Assembly: GCA_000381605.1 (NCBI GenBank)
Contig: KB906758.1
Span: 489,615 to 553,614, forward strand
Reading direction: 5' to 3'
Length of the DNA: 64,000 nucleotides
From: Acidobacteriaceae bacterium KBS 89
Lineage (GTDB): Bacteria; Acidobacteriota; Terriglobia; Terriglobales; Acidobacteriaceae
A program made the translations under genes and the position numbers. The notes under the pieces were generated by a model, which did not search any database, was not told the origin of the DNA, and was given only the letters and a program-made list of their open reading frames with translations. Of this stretch, positions 7,922 to 16,780 are shown piece by piece. How positions within the stretch are numbered: the first letter of the stretch is position 1; every line of letters begins with the position of its first letter.

Positions 7922-9706
7922 TCAATAACCCGCGGCTTTGCCGAAAGCTCTGCGGTTGTCGTGGCCGCCGAGGAGTTCGTGGGTTTTGGGGTCGATGGCG
8001 ATGAGTTCGCTGTCGCCCCAGACGCCGGGGTTGTGTTCGTCGGCTACGGCGAGGCGGTTGATGGTGTAGCCCATGGCGGCGAGGGCTTCGGCGGGTGGGA
8101 CGGGGAATTTCTTTTCCAGGTCGATGCGGTCGGGCAGGTACTGGTGGTGGAAGCGCGGGGCGTCTGCGGCCTGCTGGATGTTGAGGCCGTTGTCGATGGT
8201 GCTGATGATGTCGTTGGCTACGGTGGTGATGATTGTCGAGCCGCCAGGCGTTCCCATGACGTAGGCGAGGTTGCCGTGTTTGTACCAATGGCTGGGAGTG
8301 GTGAGGATGGTGGGGGTCATGGCGGAGAGGGGGCGCTTGCCGGGGGCGATGGAGTTGGCGGAGCTCTGGATGAGGCCGTAGACGTTGGGGACGCCGACCT
8401 TGGAGGTGAAGTCGTCCATCTCGTTATTGAGCAGGAAGCCGAGGCCTTCGACGGTGACTCCGGAGCCGAAGCCTCCGTTGAGCGTGGTGGTGGTGGAGAC
8501 GGCGGTGCCGTCGGCGTCGACGATGGAGTAGTGGGTGGTTTGGGTGGGTTCTTTTGCGGAGGTCTGTTGGGGAGGCGGGGGCATGAAGCCGGCGGGGCGG
8601 ACGAGGTCTTTGCTGGGGGTGGGTTTGGTGGGGGCGATGGAGCTGCGCCATGCTGCGGCGTACTTCATATTTGCCATTTGTTTCAGGGGCAGGGCGTTGA
8701 AATCGGGGTCGCCGAGGTAGTCGCCGCGGTCCATGTAGGCGCGACGAAAGGCTTCGGTGATGATGTGGACCTGGGCGGCGCTGCGGTCTGGACCGATTTT
8801 GGGGAGATCGTAGGTGGAGAGGATGTTGAGAATCTCGATGAGGACGATGCCGCCGGAGGAGGGTGGCGGGGCGGTGATGAGGTTGAAGCCGTGGTATCTG
8901 CCGCGGATGGGTTTGCGCTCTTTGACCTGATAGGCGGCGAGGTCTTCGGCGGTGATGAGGCCGCCGCCGGCCTTTTCGAAGTCGGCGATCTGGTGGGCCA
9001 TCGCGCCTTTGTAGAAGTCTTCGGGGTCTTTGGAGATGCGGGTGAGGGTTGCAGCTAGTTCGGGTTGTTTGAAGGTGTCGCCCTCTTTGTAGAAGTCGCC
9101 GTTGCGCTGGAAGATTTTTGCTGAGACGGGGAAGCGGGTTAAGTTTTTGCTTTGCAGGGCGCGCGCTTCGGCTTCGGAGAGAGAGTAGCCTTCGGCGGCG
9201 AGTTTAATGGCTGGGGCCATGTCCTGCGCGAGGGTGAGTTTGCCGTAATGTTTCTGCGCGTAGGTCAGGCCGGCGACGGAGCCGGGGACTCCGCTGGCCT
9301 TGTAGCCGACGAGCGACATGCCGGGGACGACGTTGCCTTTCGCGTCGAGGTACATGTCGCGCGTGGCGGCTGCGGGGGCCTTTTCACGGTAGTCGAGGAA
9401 GTGAGTTTTGCCGCTGTGGTCGCGGATGAGCATGAAGCCTCCGCCGCCGATGTTTCCGGCTGCAGGGTGGACGACGGCGAGAGCAAAGCCGACGGCTACG
9501 GCTGCGTCGACTGCGTTGCCGCCTTGCTTGAGGATGGCTACGCCGGCGTCGGTGGCGTCGTGCTGGATGGTGACGACCATGGCGTGTTTGGTGCGGACGG
9601 GTTCTTCGGCGGCCTGCGGCGACTGGGGGACCGTTTGGGCTGCGAGTGCGGTGGAGATTAGGGCGAGTGAGAAGGTCGTCGCAACGAGACGGGTTCCGAG
9701 ATGCAT
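7922..9706 (-). CDS. ggt: Gamma-glutamyltranspeptidase
   Basis: Periplasmic Ntn-hydrolase that cleaves and transfers the gamma-glutamyl group of glutathione and related compounds. The 594-residue length is normal. Residues 1-23 form a signal peptide. Family motifs in order: GGNAVDAAVAVGFAL near 62-76, GNIGGGGFML at 84-93, the TTHYSIVD motif at 390-397 where autoprocessing makes the first Thr (T390) the catalytic N-terminal residue of the small subunit, and GFGSGVTVEGLGFLLNNEMDDF-type substrate-site sequence downstream. The Ser-Ser oxyanion pair expected later falls in the region before the GTPGGSTI segment. The start ATG has GGAG upstream. It is divergent from the ECF sigma gene. Confidence 0.95.
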   Translation of the reverse strand: MHLGTRLVATTFSLALISTALAAQTVPQSPQAAEEPVRTKHAMVVTIQHDATDAGVAILKQGGNAVDAAVAVGFALAVVHPAAGNIGGGGFMLIRDHSGKTHFLDYREKAPAAATRDMYLDAKGNVVPGMSLVGYKASGVPGSVAGLTYAQKHYGKLTLAQDMAPAIKLAAEGYSLSEAEARALQSKNLTRFPVSAKIFQRNGDFYKEGDTFKQPELAATLTRISKDPEDFYKGAMAHQIADFEKAGGGLITAEDLAAYQVKERKPIRGRYHGFNLITAPPPSSGGIVLIEILNILSTYDLPKIGPDRSAAQVHIITEAFRRAYMDRGDYLGDPDFNALPLKQMANMKYAAAWRSSIAPTKPTPSKDLVRPAGFMPPPPQQTSAKEPTQTTHYSIVDADGTAVSTTTTLNGGFGSGVTVEGLGFLLNNEMDDFTSKVGVPNVYGLIQSSANSIAPGKRPLSAMTPTILTTPSHWYKHGNLAYVMGTPGGSTIITTVANDIISTIDNGLNIQQAADAPRFHHQYLPDRIDLEKKFPVPPAEALAAMGYTINRLAVADEHNPGVWGDSELIAIDPKTHELLGGHDNRRAFGKAAGY

Positions 9707-9855
9707 GCAGCGGGCTCCAGAGAGTGTGGATGGACGGGCTTAAGAACAGGATAGCTGGTCAGCGAGTGCGGGGTGCGCGCAAATAAAAGTGAACGGTTTT
9801 GTGTGGCGACGGTCTTAGTGGATAGCGAGTCAGCACGGTAATCGGAAGAGGCAAG

Positions 9856-10434
9856 ATGGGTGTTCGGGTTCAGGCCTTGGCAGCATACGTTGAAGATGGG
9901 ACTGACGAGCTACGCCTCGAGGAAGCTCCGGGGCGGAGCGAGCGGTTCGGCGAGATGGTGGAGCGGCAGGCGAGGTTCATGTTTCAGGTGGCGTTTAGTC
10001 TGCTGCGGAACCAGCAAGATGCAGAAGATGCGGTGCAGGAGGCGTTTCTAAAGCTGTATCGGGGCGAGGCGTGGCTGCGGATCGAGAATGAGAGGGGCTT
10101 TCTGGCGCGGACGGTTTGGCGGGTGGCGCTGGATCATCTGCCGAAGACTGTGGAGCGCATGCCGGATGTGTCGGAGATGCAATTGGAGGCGAGTGGCGGG
10201 TCGCCTGAACAGAGTGTTGTTGATCAGGATGAGCGGGCGGTGCTGAGGCGGCTGATCGATGCGCTGCCGGAGGAGTTGAGGCAGCCGCTGGTGCTGTCGT
10301 CGGTGGAGGAGATGACGTCGCGGGAGGTTGCGGAGGCGATGGGGATTCCTGAAGGCACGGTGAGGACTCGTGTGATGCGAGCGCGGACAGAGTTGCGGAG
10401 GCGATTTGTGGGGATGAGGAAGGGGCAGCGATGA
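9856..10434 (+). CDS. ECF-type RNA polymerase sigma factor
   Basis: A 192-residue sigma-70 family factor of the extracytoplasmic function type. Region 2 reads FMFQVAFSLLRNQQDAEDAVQEAFLKLYR, with the conserved DAEDAVQE helix near 53-60. Region 4 has LPEELRQPLVL, then SREVAEAMGIPEGTVRTRVMRAR, the helix-turn-helix that reads the -35 element, near residues 150-180. The start ATG follows AGAGG at useful spacing. Its stop overlaps the start of the TonB-like gene by four bases (ATGA at 10431), so the two are translationally coupled. Usually this position is held by an anti-sigma gene. Confidence 0.92.
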   Translation: MGVRVQALAAYVEDGTDELRLEEAPGRSERFGEMVERQARFMFQVAFSLLRNQQDAEDAVQEAFLKLYRGEAWLRIENERGFLARTVWRVALDHLPKTVERMPDVSEMQLEASGGSPEQSVVDQDERAVLRRLIDALPEELRQPLVLSSVEEMTSREVAEAMGIPEGTVRTRVMRARTELRRRFVGMRKGQR

Positions 10435-11405
10435 GAGATCAGATGGAAGAGTTCGAGATGCTCCTGGATGACGTGCTGCGTGAGGTGGCGAATCCACATC
10501 CCGGCGCGGGATTGAAGCGGAGAGTGCTGATGCGGCTTGAGATGGCGGCTGCGCAGGCTTCCGAGCTGCCGGCGGTGGGGCTGTTGGATGGTGGACCGAA
10601 GCAGGAGGGTATCTTCAGTTCGCTTTGGAGTGGTTTGTGGGAGTTGCTGCTGCCGAACAGGCTCTCGCCACTGGTGCTGGAGTCGCGGCCGGTAGTGGTC
10701 GTCGACCGGATGGTTGATGGGAGGAGTTATCGCCCGGCTGGGTGGGCAGTGGTCGCGCATGTTTTTGCGATGGTGACGGATCTTGTGGTTCCACCACCGG
10801 CTCCGCCGAAGACTACTGTGATGGGTGGGGGCGGTGGGCAGCGAGGGTCTACTCCCGTGACGAAGGGGACGCCGCCAAAGTTTGCAGAACAGCAGATCGT
10901 TCCGCCACAGGCTCCGCCGATGATTGAGCCCAAAATTCACATTGAGCCGACGATTGAGGTGCAGCAGGATGTTAGGATGGCGAGCAGCATTCCGCAGATT
11001 GGTGTGGCGAATTCGCCGCTGGTGGGAATGTCGACGGGGGACGGCTCAGGTACGGGTATGGGATCGGGCAAGGGCGCGGGGGTGGGGCCGGGCTCGGGCG
11101 GAAATACTGGGGGCGGGGCGAGGCAAATTGGAGGCGGAGTTAGTGCGCCGGTTCTGCTTTATCAGGTTGATCCGGAGTTTTCGGAGGAGGCCCGTCGATC
11201 GAAGACGGCGGGGAATGTTCTCGTGAACCTATGGGTGGATGAGAAGGGGAATCCGACTCATGTTCGTGTCATTCGGGGGATTGGGGTGGGGCTGGATGAG
11301 AAGGCGGTGGCTGCAGTGAAGTTGTACAAGTTCAAGCCGGCGATGGAGAACGGGAAGCCGGTGACGGTGGAGATGAATGTGGAGGTGACCTTCCATATCT
11401 TCTGA
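10431..11405 (+). CDS. TonB-like energy transducer, possible anti-sigma role
   Basis: A 324-residue protein. Its last ~85 residues are a TonB C-terminal domain (YQVDPEFSEEARRSKTAGNV, then GLDEKAVAAVKLYKFKPA and a final VEMNVEVTFHIF). Residues ~115-240 are Pro- and Gly-rich, fitting a periplasm-spanning linker. The N-terminal ~45 residues (FEMLLDDVLREVANPHPGAGLKRRVL) are soluble, as in anti-sigma-like proteins that follow ECF sigma genes in Acidobacteria. The membrane anchor is weak: only GWAVVAHVFAMVTDLVV around 103-119, with His and Asp inside. The ATGA overlap with the sigma gene implies coupled expression. TonB-domain call is firm; sigma control is inference. Confidence 0.85.
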   Translation: MRDQMEEFEMLLDDVLREVANPHPGAGLKRRVLMRLEMAAAQASELPAVGLLDGGPKQEGIFSSLWSGLWELLLPNRLSPLVLESRPVVVVDRMVDGRSYRPAGWAVVAHVFAMVTDLVVPPPAPPKTTVMGGGGGQRGSTPVTKGTPPKFAEQQIVPPQAPPMIEPKIHIEPTIEVQQDVRMASSIPQIGVANSPLVGMSTGDGSGTGMGSGKGAGVGPGSGGNTGGGARQIGGGVSAPVLLYQVDPEFSEEARRSKTAGNVLVNLWVDEKGNPTHVRVIRGIGVGLDEKAVAAVKLYKFKPAMENGKPVTVEMNVEVTFHIF

Positions 11406-11450
11406 GATGGTGGTTCTCCTCAGGTTGTTCGATGGGTAGAATCGAAGGTC

Positions 11451-12605
11451 ATGTCGACGCGCGTTCGTTCGTATTCGAAGATCAATCTGGGGTTGGCGAT
11501 TGGGCCCGTTCGGGCCGATGGGTTTCATGGGCTGACGACGTTGTATCAGACGTTGGATTTACATGATTTGGTCACGGTTACGGCGAAGCAAACGGCTGCC
11601 AAGGCAGAGACTCGGATTACTCTTACGACGAACCATCCGTTTGTGCCTCGGGATGCCCGGAATACGGCTTGGCGGATGGTGGAGCGGTGTCTGGAGCGGC
11701 TGGGGGTGGCGGCTGAGGTTGGAATTAATATAGAGAAGAGGCTCCCGGTGCAGGGGGGGATGGGGGCTGGGTCGGCGAATGCGGCGGCTGCGTTGTTGGG
11801 GTTAGAGCGGGAGCTGGGGGTTGCGCTGCCGGGGGTGGAGCGGCTGCAACTGGCGGCGGAGGTCGGGTCGGATGTGCCTTTGTTTCTGCTGGGTGGGGCG
11901 GTTTTGGGTTTGGGGCGGGGGGAACAGGTGGTGCCGATGCCTGACCTGGCGAAGACCTGGTGTGTGGTTGCGGTGCCACAGATAGGGGTTTCGACGCCTG
12001 CGGCTTTCAAGGCCTGGGATGCGCTCTTTGCCAGTCAAGTTGCTGAATCTATGGGAGATAAAGCGTTTCAAGTGCAGGATATGAGGCACCTCTATGCCAG
12101 TCCCGACACTGTGACCGGGTTGACTTCGGCCGCTAACCCCGATAGACTAAACCAGTTGAGTCTTGCTTACTCATCCCTTTCTGCGAAGACTGGGGATTGT
12201 AAGCCCGGCACCTCCGGTATCGTTCGCGATCCTAATCCTGAGAAAAAACGGGATTTGCCTCATGAGAGTCAGGCTGACGCGATGAACGATCTGGCCGAGA
12301 ATACCCTTCTCGCGCTTGTCCGCACCGGGATCGGAAACGACTTTGAAGAGGTCGTCTTTCCTCAGTATCCCTCCTTGCGAATAACCAAGCGTCAATTGAT
12401 GGGTAGTGATTCGGATGGCTCCGACGTAAGTCGCCCTGCGATTTATGCGGCGCTCTCAGGTTCTGGCTCTGCACTGTTCGGACTTTATCGGTCTGAGGCA
12501 GATGCAAAGGCGGCACAACAGCGCGTCCAGTCCTCTGGCGTGCAGGCGCTCCTGACGGAGACCCTGCCGAGAGCCGAGTACTGGGAACGAATGTTCGCAG
12601 AGTGA
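11451..12605 (+). CDS. ispE: 4-diphosphocytidyl-2-C-methyl-D-erythritol kinase
   Basis: GHMP kinase of the MEP isoprenoid pathway, phosphorylating CDP-methylerythritol at the 2-hydroxyl. SYSKINLGL places catalytic K10; the ATP-binding glycine-rich motif LPVQGGMGAGSANAAAALL is at 98-116; GSDVPLFL at 139-146 holds the catalytic Asp (D141); the C-terminal GHMP motif ALSGSGSALFGLY is at 334-346. The protein is 384 residues, against about 280-320 for most IspE. The excess is an insertion of some 80 residues around 195-280, polar and rich in Asp, Asn, Lys and Ser. It is the first gene of the ispE, tRNA-Gln, prs, rplY, pth run. Confidence 0.95.
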   Translation: MSTRVRSYSKINLGLAIGPVRADGFHGLTTLYQTLDLHDLVTVTAKQTAAKAETRITLTTNHPFVPRDARNTAWRMVERCLERLGVAAEVGINIEKRLPVQGGMGAGSANAAAALLGLERELGVALPGVERLQLAAEVGSDVPLFLLGGAVLGLGRGEQVVPMPDLAKTWCVVAVPQIGVSTPAAFKAWDALFASQVAESMGDKAFQVQDMRHLYASPDTVTGLTSAANPDRLNQLSLAYSSLSAKTGDCKPGTSGIVRDPNPEKKRDLPHESQADAMNDLAENTLLALVRTGIGNDFEEVVFPQYPSLRITKRQLMGSDSDGSDVSRPAIYAALSGSGSALFGLYRSEADAKAAQQRVQSSGVQALLTETLPRAEYWERMFAE

Positions 12606-12650
12606 CCTCGCCGGGTCCGATATAAGATCGAGTTGTAACCGGCGATTTAC

Positions 12651-12724
12651 TGGGCGATCGACTAACGGTAGGTCAAGAGACTTTGAATCTCTTTGTCTAG
12701 GTTCGAATCCTAGTCGCCCAACCA
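12651..12724 (+). tRNA. tRNA-Gln (anticodon TTG)
   Basis: A 74-base cloverleaf. Acceptor arm TGGGCGA pairs with TCGCCCA; the D stem is GACT/GGTC; the anticodon stem AGAGA/TCTCT encloses loop CTTTGAA, with anticodon TTG at 12683-12685; the T arm CTAGG/CCTAG encloses TTCGAAT. The 3' ACCA end is encoded. It lies 45 bases after ispE, with TATAAG at 12621-12626 as a possible -10 element but no clear -35, so it may be read from the ispE transcript. Confidence 0.96.
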
Positions 12725-12974
12725 CTAAGTCGACGCCAGAAGCGAGCAGATAAATTTAGGGTTATTTCGCGGCAGCAAATTGCCGCAGAGGTATGACGTT
12801 TTGGACTCCGCGAGAGACAAGTGCGGAGGAAGAAGTGAGAAGTTTGAAAGGCCGAAGTCTTTAGCTTTTGCAGGATTCGCAACAAAGGATTTGCAAGAAG
12901 TACGGTGCCGCAACAAGGCTCCGCAAGACAATGCAGCAGGAACATTCAAGGTCAACCAACCTGGAGGGTTTCAC

Positions 12975-14075
12975 GTGAACAACAACGACACGACTGCGGT
13001 TCTTTCCCCTATTTCAGAGCAGGCTGAAGAGACAGAAACGAGCTCTCAGCCTGCGAACGCGCTCTCCGGAGACGGACGGCAGAAGGCAACAGATAAGGCA
13101 GCCCCGGAAAAAAAGCGCTCCGGCCGGCTGACGGAAAACAAGCGCATCAAGATTTTTTGCGGATCGTCCAACAAGCCGTTGTGCGAGGAGATCTGCAAGT
13201 TCGTCGGTGTGCCGCTGGGCGAGACCCGGTTGCAGAGATTCTCCGACGGCGAAGTTCAATTTCAGCTGCTCGAGAACGTTCGCGGTGCGGATGTTTTTCT
13301 CGTGCAGCCTACGTGTTTCCCGGTTGATCAGCATCTTGTCGAGTTGCTGATCATGATGGATGCGCTGAAGCGCGCCTCGGCCGGGCGAATCACGGTTGTG
13401 ATTCCCTACTATGGCTATGCACGGCAGGATAGAAAAGACCGTCCGCGTGTCGCCATTACGTCGAAGCTGGTTGCCGATCTTCTGACTACCGCCGGTGCGA
13501 ACCGTGCGCTGCTCGTCGATCTGCATGCAGCGCAGATTCAGGGCTTCTTCAATATTCCGGTGGATCATCTGTTTGCCAGCCCGGTGCTGGTGAGCTACTT
13601 CCGGGAGTTGAACCTGCCAAATCTGACGGTGGTTTCGCCGGATGCAGGTGGCGTGGAGCGTGCGCGTTTCTTCGCCAAGAAGCTTGAGGTACCGTTGGCC
13701 ATCGTCGACAAGCGGCGGACCGACATCAATGTCACCGAGGTGATGAACGTGATCGGCGATGTACAGGGCCGGACGTGCCTGATCCTTGACGATATTATCG
13801 ACACCGCCGGAACGTTGGTGAAGACGGTGGATGCGCTGCTGGCAGAGGGCGCGGAAAAAGTTTATGCATGCGCGACGCATCCGGTGCTTTCGGGTCCGGC
13901 TGTCGAGCGTATCGCGAATTCACGGTTGGAACAGTTGATCGTGACGAATACGATCCCGTTGCGCGAAGATGCGCTGCAGGTGGAGAAGATTAAAGTGCTT
14001 TCGATTGCAGGGCTGCTTGGCCGAGCCATCGAGAGTATTCATATGGAGACCAGCGTAAGTACGCTGTTCAATTAG
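12975..14075 (+). CDS. prs: Ribose-phosphate pyrophosphokinase (PRPP synthetase)
   Basis: Makes PRPP from ribose 5-phosphate and ATP for nucleotide, His and Trp synthesis. Start is the GTG at 12975, behind GGAGG at 12963-12967; the longer open frame from 12780 reads through leader sequence after the tRNA. The product is 366 residues, about 50 more than usual, because of a polar N-terminal extension before the catalytic core (KIFCGSSNKPL). Motifs: RFSDGEVQFQL, PYYGYARQDRK with the catalytic region, VSPDAGGVERARFFA, and the PRPP-binding loop LILDDIIDTAGT near 269-280. The 250-base leader between the tRNA and this gene contains a small GCGGCA/TGCCGC hairpin at 12769-12786. Confidence 0.95.
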   Translation: MNNNDTTAVLSPISEQAEETETSSQPANALSGDGRQKATDKAAPEKKRSGRLTENKRIKIFCGSSNKPLCEEICKFVGVPLGETRLQRFSDGEVQFQLLENVRGADVFLVQPTCFPVDQHLVELLIMMDALKRASAGRITVVIPYYGYARQDRKDRPRVAITSKLVADLLTTAGANRALLVDLHAAQIQGFFNIPVDHLFASPVLVSYFRELNLPNLTVVSPDAGGVERARFFAKKLEVPLAIVDKRRTDINVTEVMNVIGDVQGRTCLILDDIIDTAGTLVKTVDALLAEGAEKVYACATHPVLSGPAVERIANSRLEQLIVTNTIPLREDALQVEKIKVLSIAGLLGRAIESIHMETSVSTLFN

Positions 14076-14177
14076 AGCGATGGGCCGCAAGCCCTGAGCT
14101 GGAGTAATTCAAATTCAAGCGGCACTGCCGCAAAGGGAGCAGAGCTCAACTCTGTGCCCGAAAGGAAGATGGAAGTC

Positions 14178-14882
14178 ATGGCAACAGCAAACACTGAAGC
14201 AGTCGTCGCAACACCACGCGAGGGTAAGTTTAACAAGAATGCAGCTCGCCGCGTTCGCGTTGCAGGTAAGATTCCCGCTGTGGTTTATGGTGCGGGCCAA
14301 GAGACGGTTGCGGTCGCGGTTGACCCGAAGGTCATTACAAGGATTTTGCACTCCGATTCCGGTCACAACACGATCTTCGATCTGAACGTTGAAGGTTCGG
14401 GCGCGGTGAAGGCCATGATTGTGGATTGGCAGCATGAGCCGATCAAGGGCAAGCTGCTGCATATTGATCTGAAGCGGATCGCGATGGACAAGGCGATGCG
14501 CGTGTCGGTACCGATTCAACTGGTTGGTATCCCGGTTGGCGTGAAGTCGCAGGGCGGCATTCTCGAGCATGTGATGCGCGAGGTTGAAATTGAGTGCTTG
14601 CCTGGTGACATTCCAAGCCACCTTGATGTCGATGTCTCGAACATGGAGTTGCATGGACTGATTCACGTTTCGGATCTGCCGCACTCGGGAAGCATCAAGT
14701 TCCTCGGCGACGAGAATGCAACTGTGGCTCACGTAACGATCATCAAGGAAGAGGTCGTTGCTGTAGAGGAAACAGTCGCTGCGCCGACAGAGCCAGAGGT
14801 TGCCAAGAAGGGCAAGACGGACGCTGCTGCTGGAACTGCTGCTGCTCCGGCTGCCGATGCGAAGGACGCAAAGAAGAAGTAG
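14178..14882 (+). CDS. rplY: 50S ribosomal protein L25, long Ctc type
   Basis: Binds 5S rRNA in the large subunit. The 234-residue length is the long Ctc form: an L25 domain at ~1-95 (GKFNKNAARRVRVAGKIPAVVYG, DWQHEPIKGKLLHIDL) and a TL5-type C-terminal beta domain at ~100-190 (VPIQLVGIPVGVKSQGG, LPGDIPSHLDVDVSN). A low-complexity Ala/Lys tail follows. Start is set at the ATG at 14178, with AAGGAAG 10 bases upstream; the ATG at 14169 would place that site too close. It lies between prs and pth, as in many other bacteria. Confidence 0.94.
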   Translation: MATANTEAVVATPREGKFNKNAARRVRVAGKIPAVVYGAGQETVAVAVDPKVITRILHSDSGHNTIFDLNVEGSGAVKAMIVDWQHEPIKGKLLHIDLKRIAMDKAMRVSVPIQLVGIPVGVKSQGGILEHVMREVEIECLPGDIPSHLDVDVSNMELHGLIHVSDLPHSGSIKFLGDENATVAHVTIIKEEVVAVEETVAAPTEPEVAKKGKTDAAAGTAAAPAADAKDAKKK

Positions 14883-14958
14883 TTTTGCGCAGCCTGCTGG
14901 TCTTTCGAGATTTTGAGATCTGCAGGCCGCTTGAGTTTGGTTGGAGAGGGAACGCAGC

Positions 14959-15606
14959 GTGAGGTTGATTGTCGGTCTCGGCAACCCCGGTATCGAGTAT
15001 CAGTTCACGCCGCATAACGCCGGGTTTTTAGCGGTTGATCGCATTGCAGAAGCTTGCGGCGTGATGCTGACGAATCGCCGCGGTAGGGCGTTGACTGCCA
15101 AGGCGAAGCTTGCAGGGTATGAGGTGCTGCTGGCGAAGCCTGAGACGTTCATGAATTTAAGTGGGCTTTCGGTTGCCGCTTTGATTCAGGAGTTCGAGAT
15201 TTCGCCGGAGGACATCATTGTCCTTTATGACGAACTCGCACTTCCGCTGGGCACGATTCGGATCCGCGAACGTGGTTCAGCGAACGGGCATAACGGAGTG
15301 AAGTCGATCTCCGGTGTGCTGGGCACGGAAGAATGGTTGCGAATCCGCATTGGCGTCGGGAAGCCAGCGCTGGCGGATGGAAGAGAGATCAAGGCGGGTG
15401 GCAAAGATTATTTGCTGTCGCCGATGCGCAAGCAGGAGCTTGTGGTGCTGGATGAAGTGCTCGATCGTGCCAGAGGCGCAGTCGAGATGGTGTTGACCCA
15501 GGGGGTCAGCGCTGCGATGAATGAGTTCAACCGTCGGCCGCCCGATCCGGAAGATGGGACGGACGAGTCGAAGGGAAGTAAGAAAGTAAGAGAAAGAAGC
15601 AGCTAG
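14959..15606 (+). CDS. pth: Peptidyl-tRNA hydrolase
   Basis: Recycles peptidyl-tRNA dropped by stalled ribosomes by cutting the ester bond. Start is GTG at 14959 with GGAGAGG at 14943-14949, giving MRLIVGLGNPG, the classic N-terminus; the frame open from 14941 starts inside the ribosome site. Active-site residues are visible: N9 in GLGNPG, H19 in TPHNAGF, and the Asp of LYDELALPLG. The later RERGSANGHNGVKS is also conserved. The 215-residue product has a charged C-terminal tail (DESKGSKKVRERSS) beyond the usual ~190. Confidence 0.95.
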   Translation: MRLIVGLGNPGIEYQFTPHNAGFLAVDRIAEACGVMLTNRRGRALTAKAKLAGYEVLLAKPETFMNLSGLSVAALIQEFEISPEDIIVLYDELALPLGTIRIRERGSANGHNGVKSISGVLGTEEWLRIRIGVGKPALADGREIKAGGKDYLLSPMRKQELVVLDEVLDRARGAVEMVLTQGVSAAMNEFNRRPPDPEDGTDESKGSKKVRERSS

Positions 15607-15691
15607 TTAACGCAGTTGATTTTCCAGACCGGATTGGCAGAACAGACGCCAGTACGGTGCGAAGCAGAACTTCGCAGAAAGAAGTAATCGA

Positions 15692-16150
15692 ATGAATCGT
15701 ACCTATGAAATCATGTTCATCGTCCGTCCGGACGTTGAAGAAGCCGACCTCGACAAGCTGATTGAAGGCTTCCAGAAGAACGTTACCGATGGTGGTGGCG
15801 AAGTGAAGAGCGTCGAGAAGATGGGCCGCCGCCGGCTCGCCTACACCGTGCGCAAGTTCAATGACGGTTTCTACGTTTTGTTGAATGTTGCCGCTGCCGG
15901 TTCGCTGATCACTGAGATCGAGCGCCGTCTGCGTGTTTCTGAACAGGTGATCAAGTTCATCACAGTGCGAATGGACGAAGAGGAGAAGCGTCTGGCGAAG
16001 GTCAAGGCGATCCGCGACACCAAGGTGAAGCGCAGTGCGCAGCCGATCGCACAGCCACAGCAGGCTCCAGTTGCCGACGTAACGGCTGAACCAGCTGCAG
16101 CAGCAGCGGCGGAACATGTGCCAACCGAGACTGTCGCCTCGGCGGTTTAG
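15692..16150 (+). CDS. rpsF: 30S ribosomal protein S6
   Basis: Small-subunit protein that pairs with S18 on the platform. N-terminal NRTYEIMFIVRPD, then MGRRRLAYTVRKFNDGFY and RRLRVSEQVIKFITVRMD are standard S6. Of 152 residues the core takes ~100; the rest is an Ala/Gln/Pro-rich tail. It heads the rpsF, rpsR, rplI group. No ssb gene lies between rpsF and rpsR, unlike many Firmicutes; the 167-base gap there holds nothing I can support. Confidence 0.95.
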   Translation: MNRTYEIMFIVRPDVEEADLDKLIEGFQKNVTDGGGEVKSVEKMGRRRLAYTVRKFNDGFYVLLNVAAAGSLITEIERRLRVSEQVIKFITVRMDEEEKRLAKVKAIRDTKVKRSAQPIAQPQQAPVADVTAEPAAAAAAEHVPTETVASAV

Positions 16151-16317
16151 TCTTCGGGCTTCGCTCTAAAGAATTCGCGATGACAGCTATACGGCATCGC
16201 ACAACGTTTCACGATCGCTGACTTCCGCTTCCATTCGACGCTACTGGTTGAATGTTCAGAGGCTCCACTGAGGGTCTGGAGCGGAGGAAGGCACAACGTA
16301 CCTGAGAGGGAAATATC

Positions 16318-16686
16318 ATGGCTGACGAAACCAACAGCACGCAATCGACTGAGCAGCACGCACCCGCATCCCGCCCAAGTGGCGGCCATTCCGGTCACTC
16401 CGGCCCTGGCGCAGGACCTCGCACTCCGCGTCCTGCCGGCGCTCCTGGCGGCGGTCCTGGTGGCCGCAAATTCTTCCGGCGTAAGAAGGTCTGCAAGTTC
16501 TGCACGGAGAAGATCGACGCCATCTCCTACCGCGACGTTCGCCTGCTGCAGGGCTTTGTCGCCGAGCGTGGCAAGATCGTTCCGCGCCGCCTGACGGGTG
16601 TGTGCACGCGGCATCAGCGTCGCCTCAGCCTGGCCATCAAGCAGTCGCGCAATATCGCTCTGCTGGCCTTTGCTGCGCGCTTCTAA
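16318..16686 (+). CDS. rpsR: 30S ribosomal protein S18
   Basis: Partner of S6 in the small subunit. The S18 core starts near residue 50 with RKFFRRKKVCKFCTEK and ends with RLTGVCTRHQRRLSLAIKQSRNIALLAF. Cysteines C-x2-C plus the later Cys/His give the zinc-binding (C+) form. The first ~48 residues are an unusual Gly/Pro/His/Ser-rich extension, making 122 residues against the usual 75-90. The ATG follows AGAGGGAAA. Confidence 0.95.
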   Translation: MADETNSTQSTEQHAPASRPSGGHSGHSGPGAGPRTPRPAGAPGGGPGGRKFFRRKKVCKFCTEKIDAISYRDVRLLQGFVAERGKIVPRRLTGVCTRHQRRLSLAIKQSRNIALLAFAARF

Positions 16687-16780
16687 TTATTCCGCGGCGC
16701 ACTCGTGACGATTGCGCGCGGACCTACTGGATCAGAAGACTGGCTGAAGCGCTGGCCAGACAGGAAATCGGAGAAATGCA

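Noticed and set aside
7751..9058. 435-residue plus-strand frame
   Set aside because: Antisense shadow of ggt, which has full family motifs.
12780..12974. Longer prs start
   Set aside because: The GTG at 12975 has a clear GGAGG site, and the upstream part reads like leader RNA.
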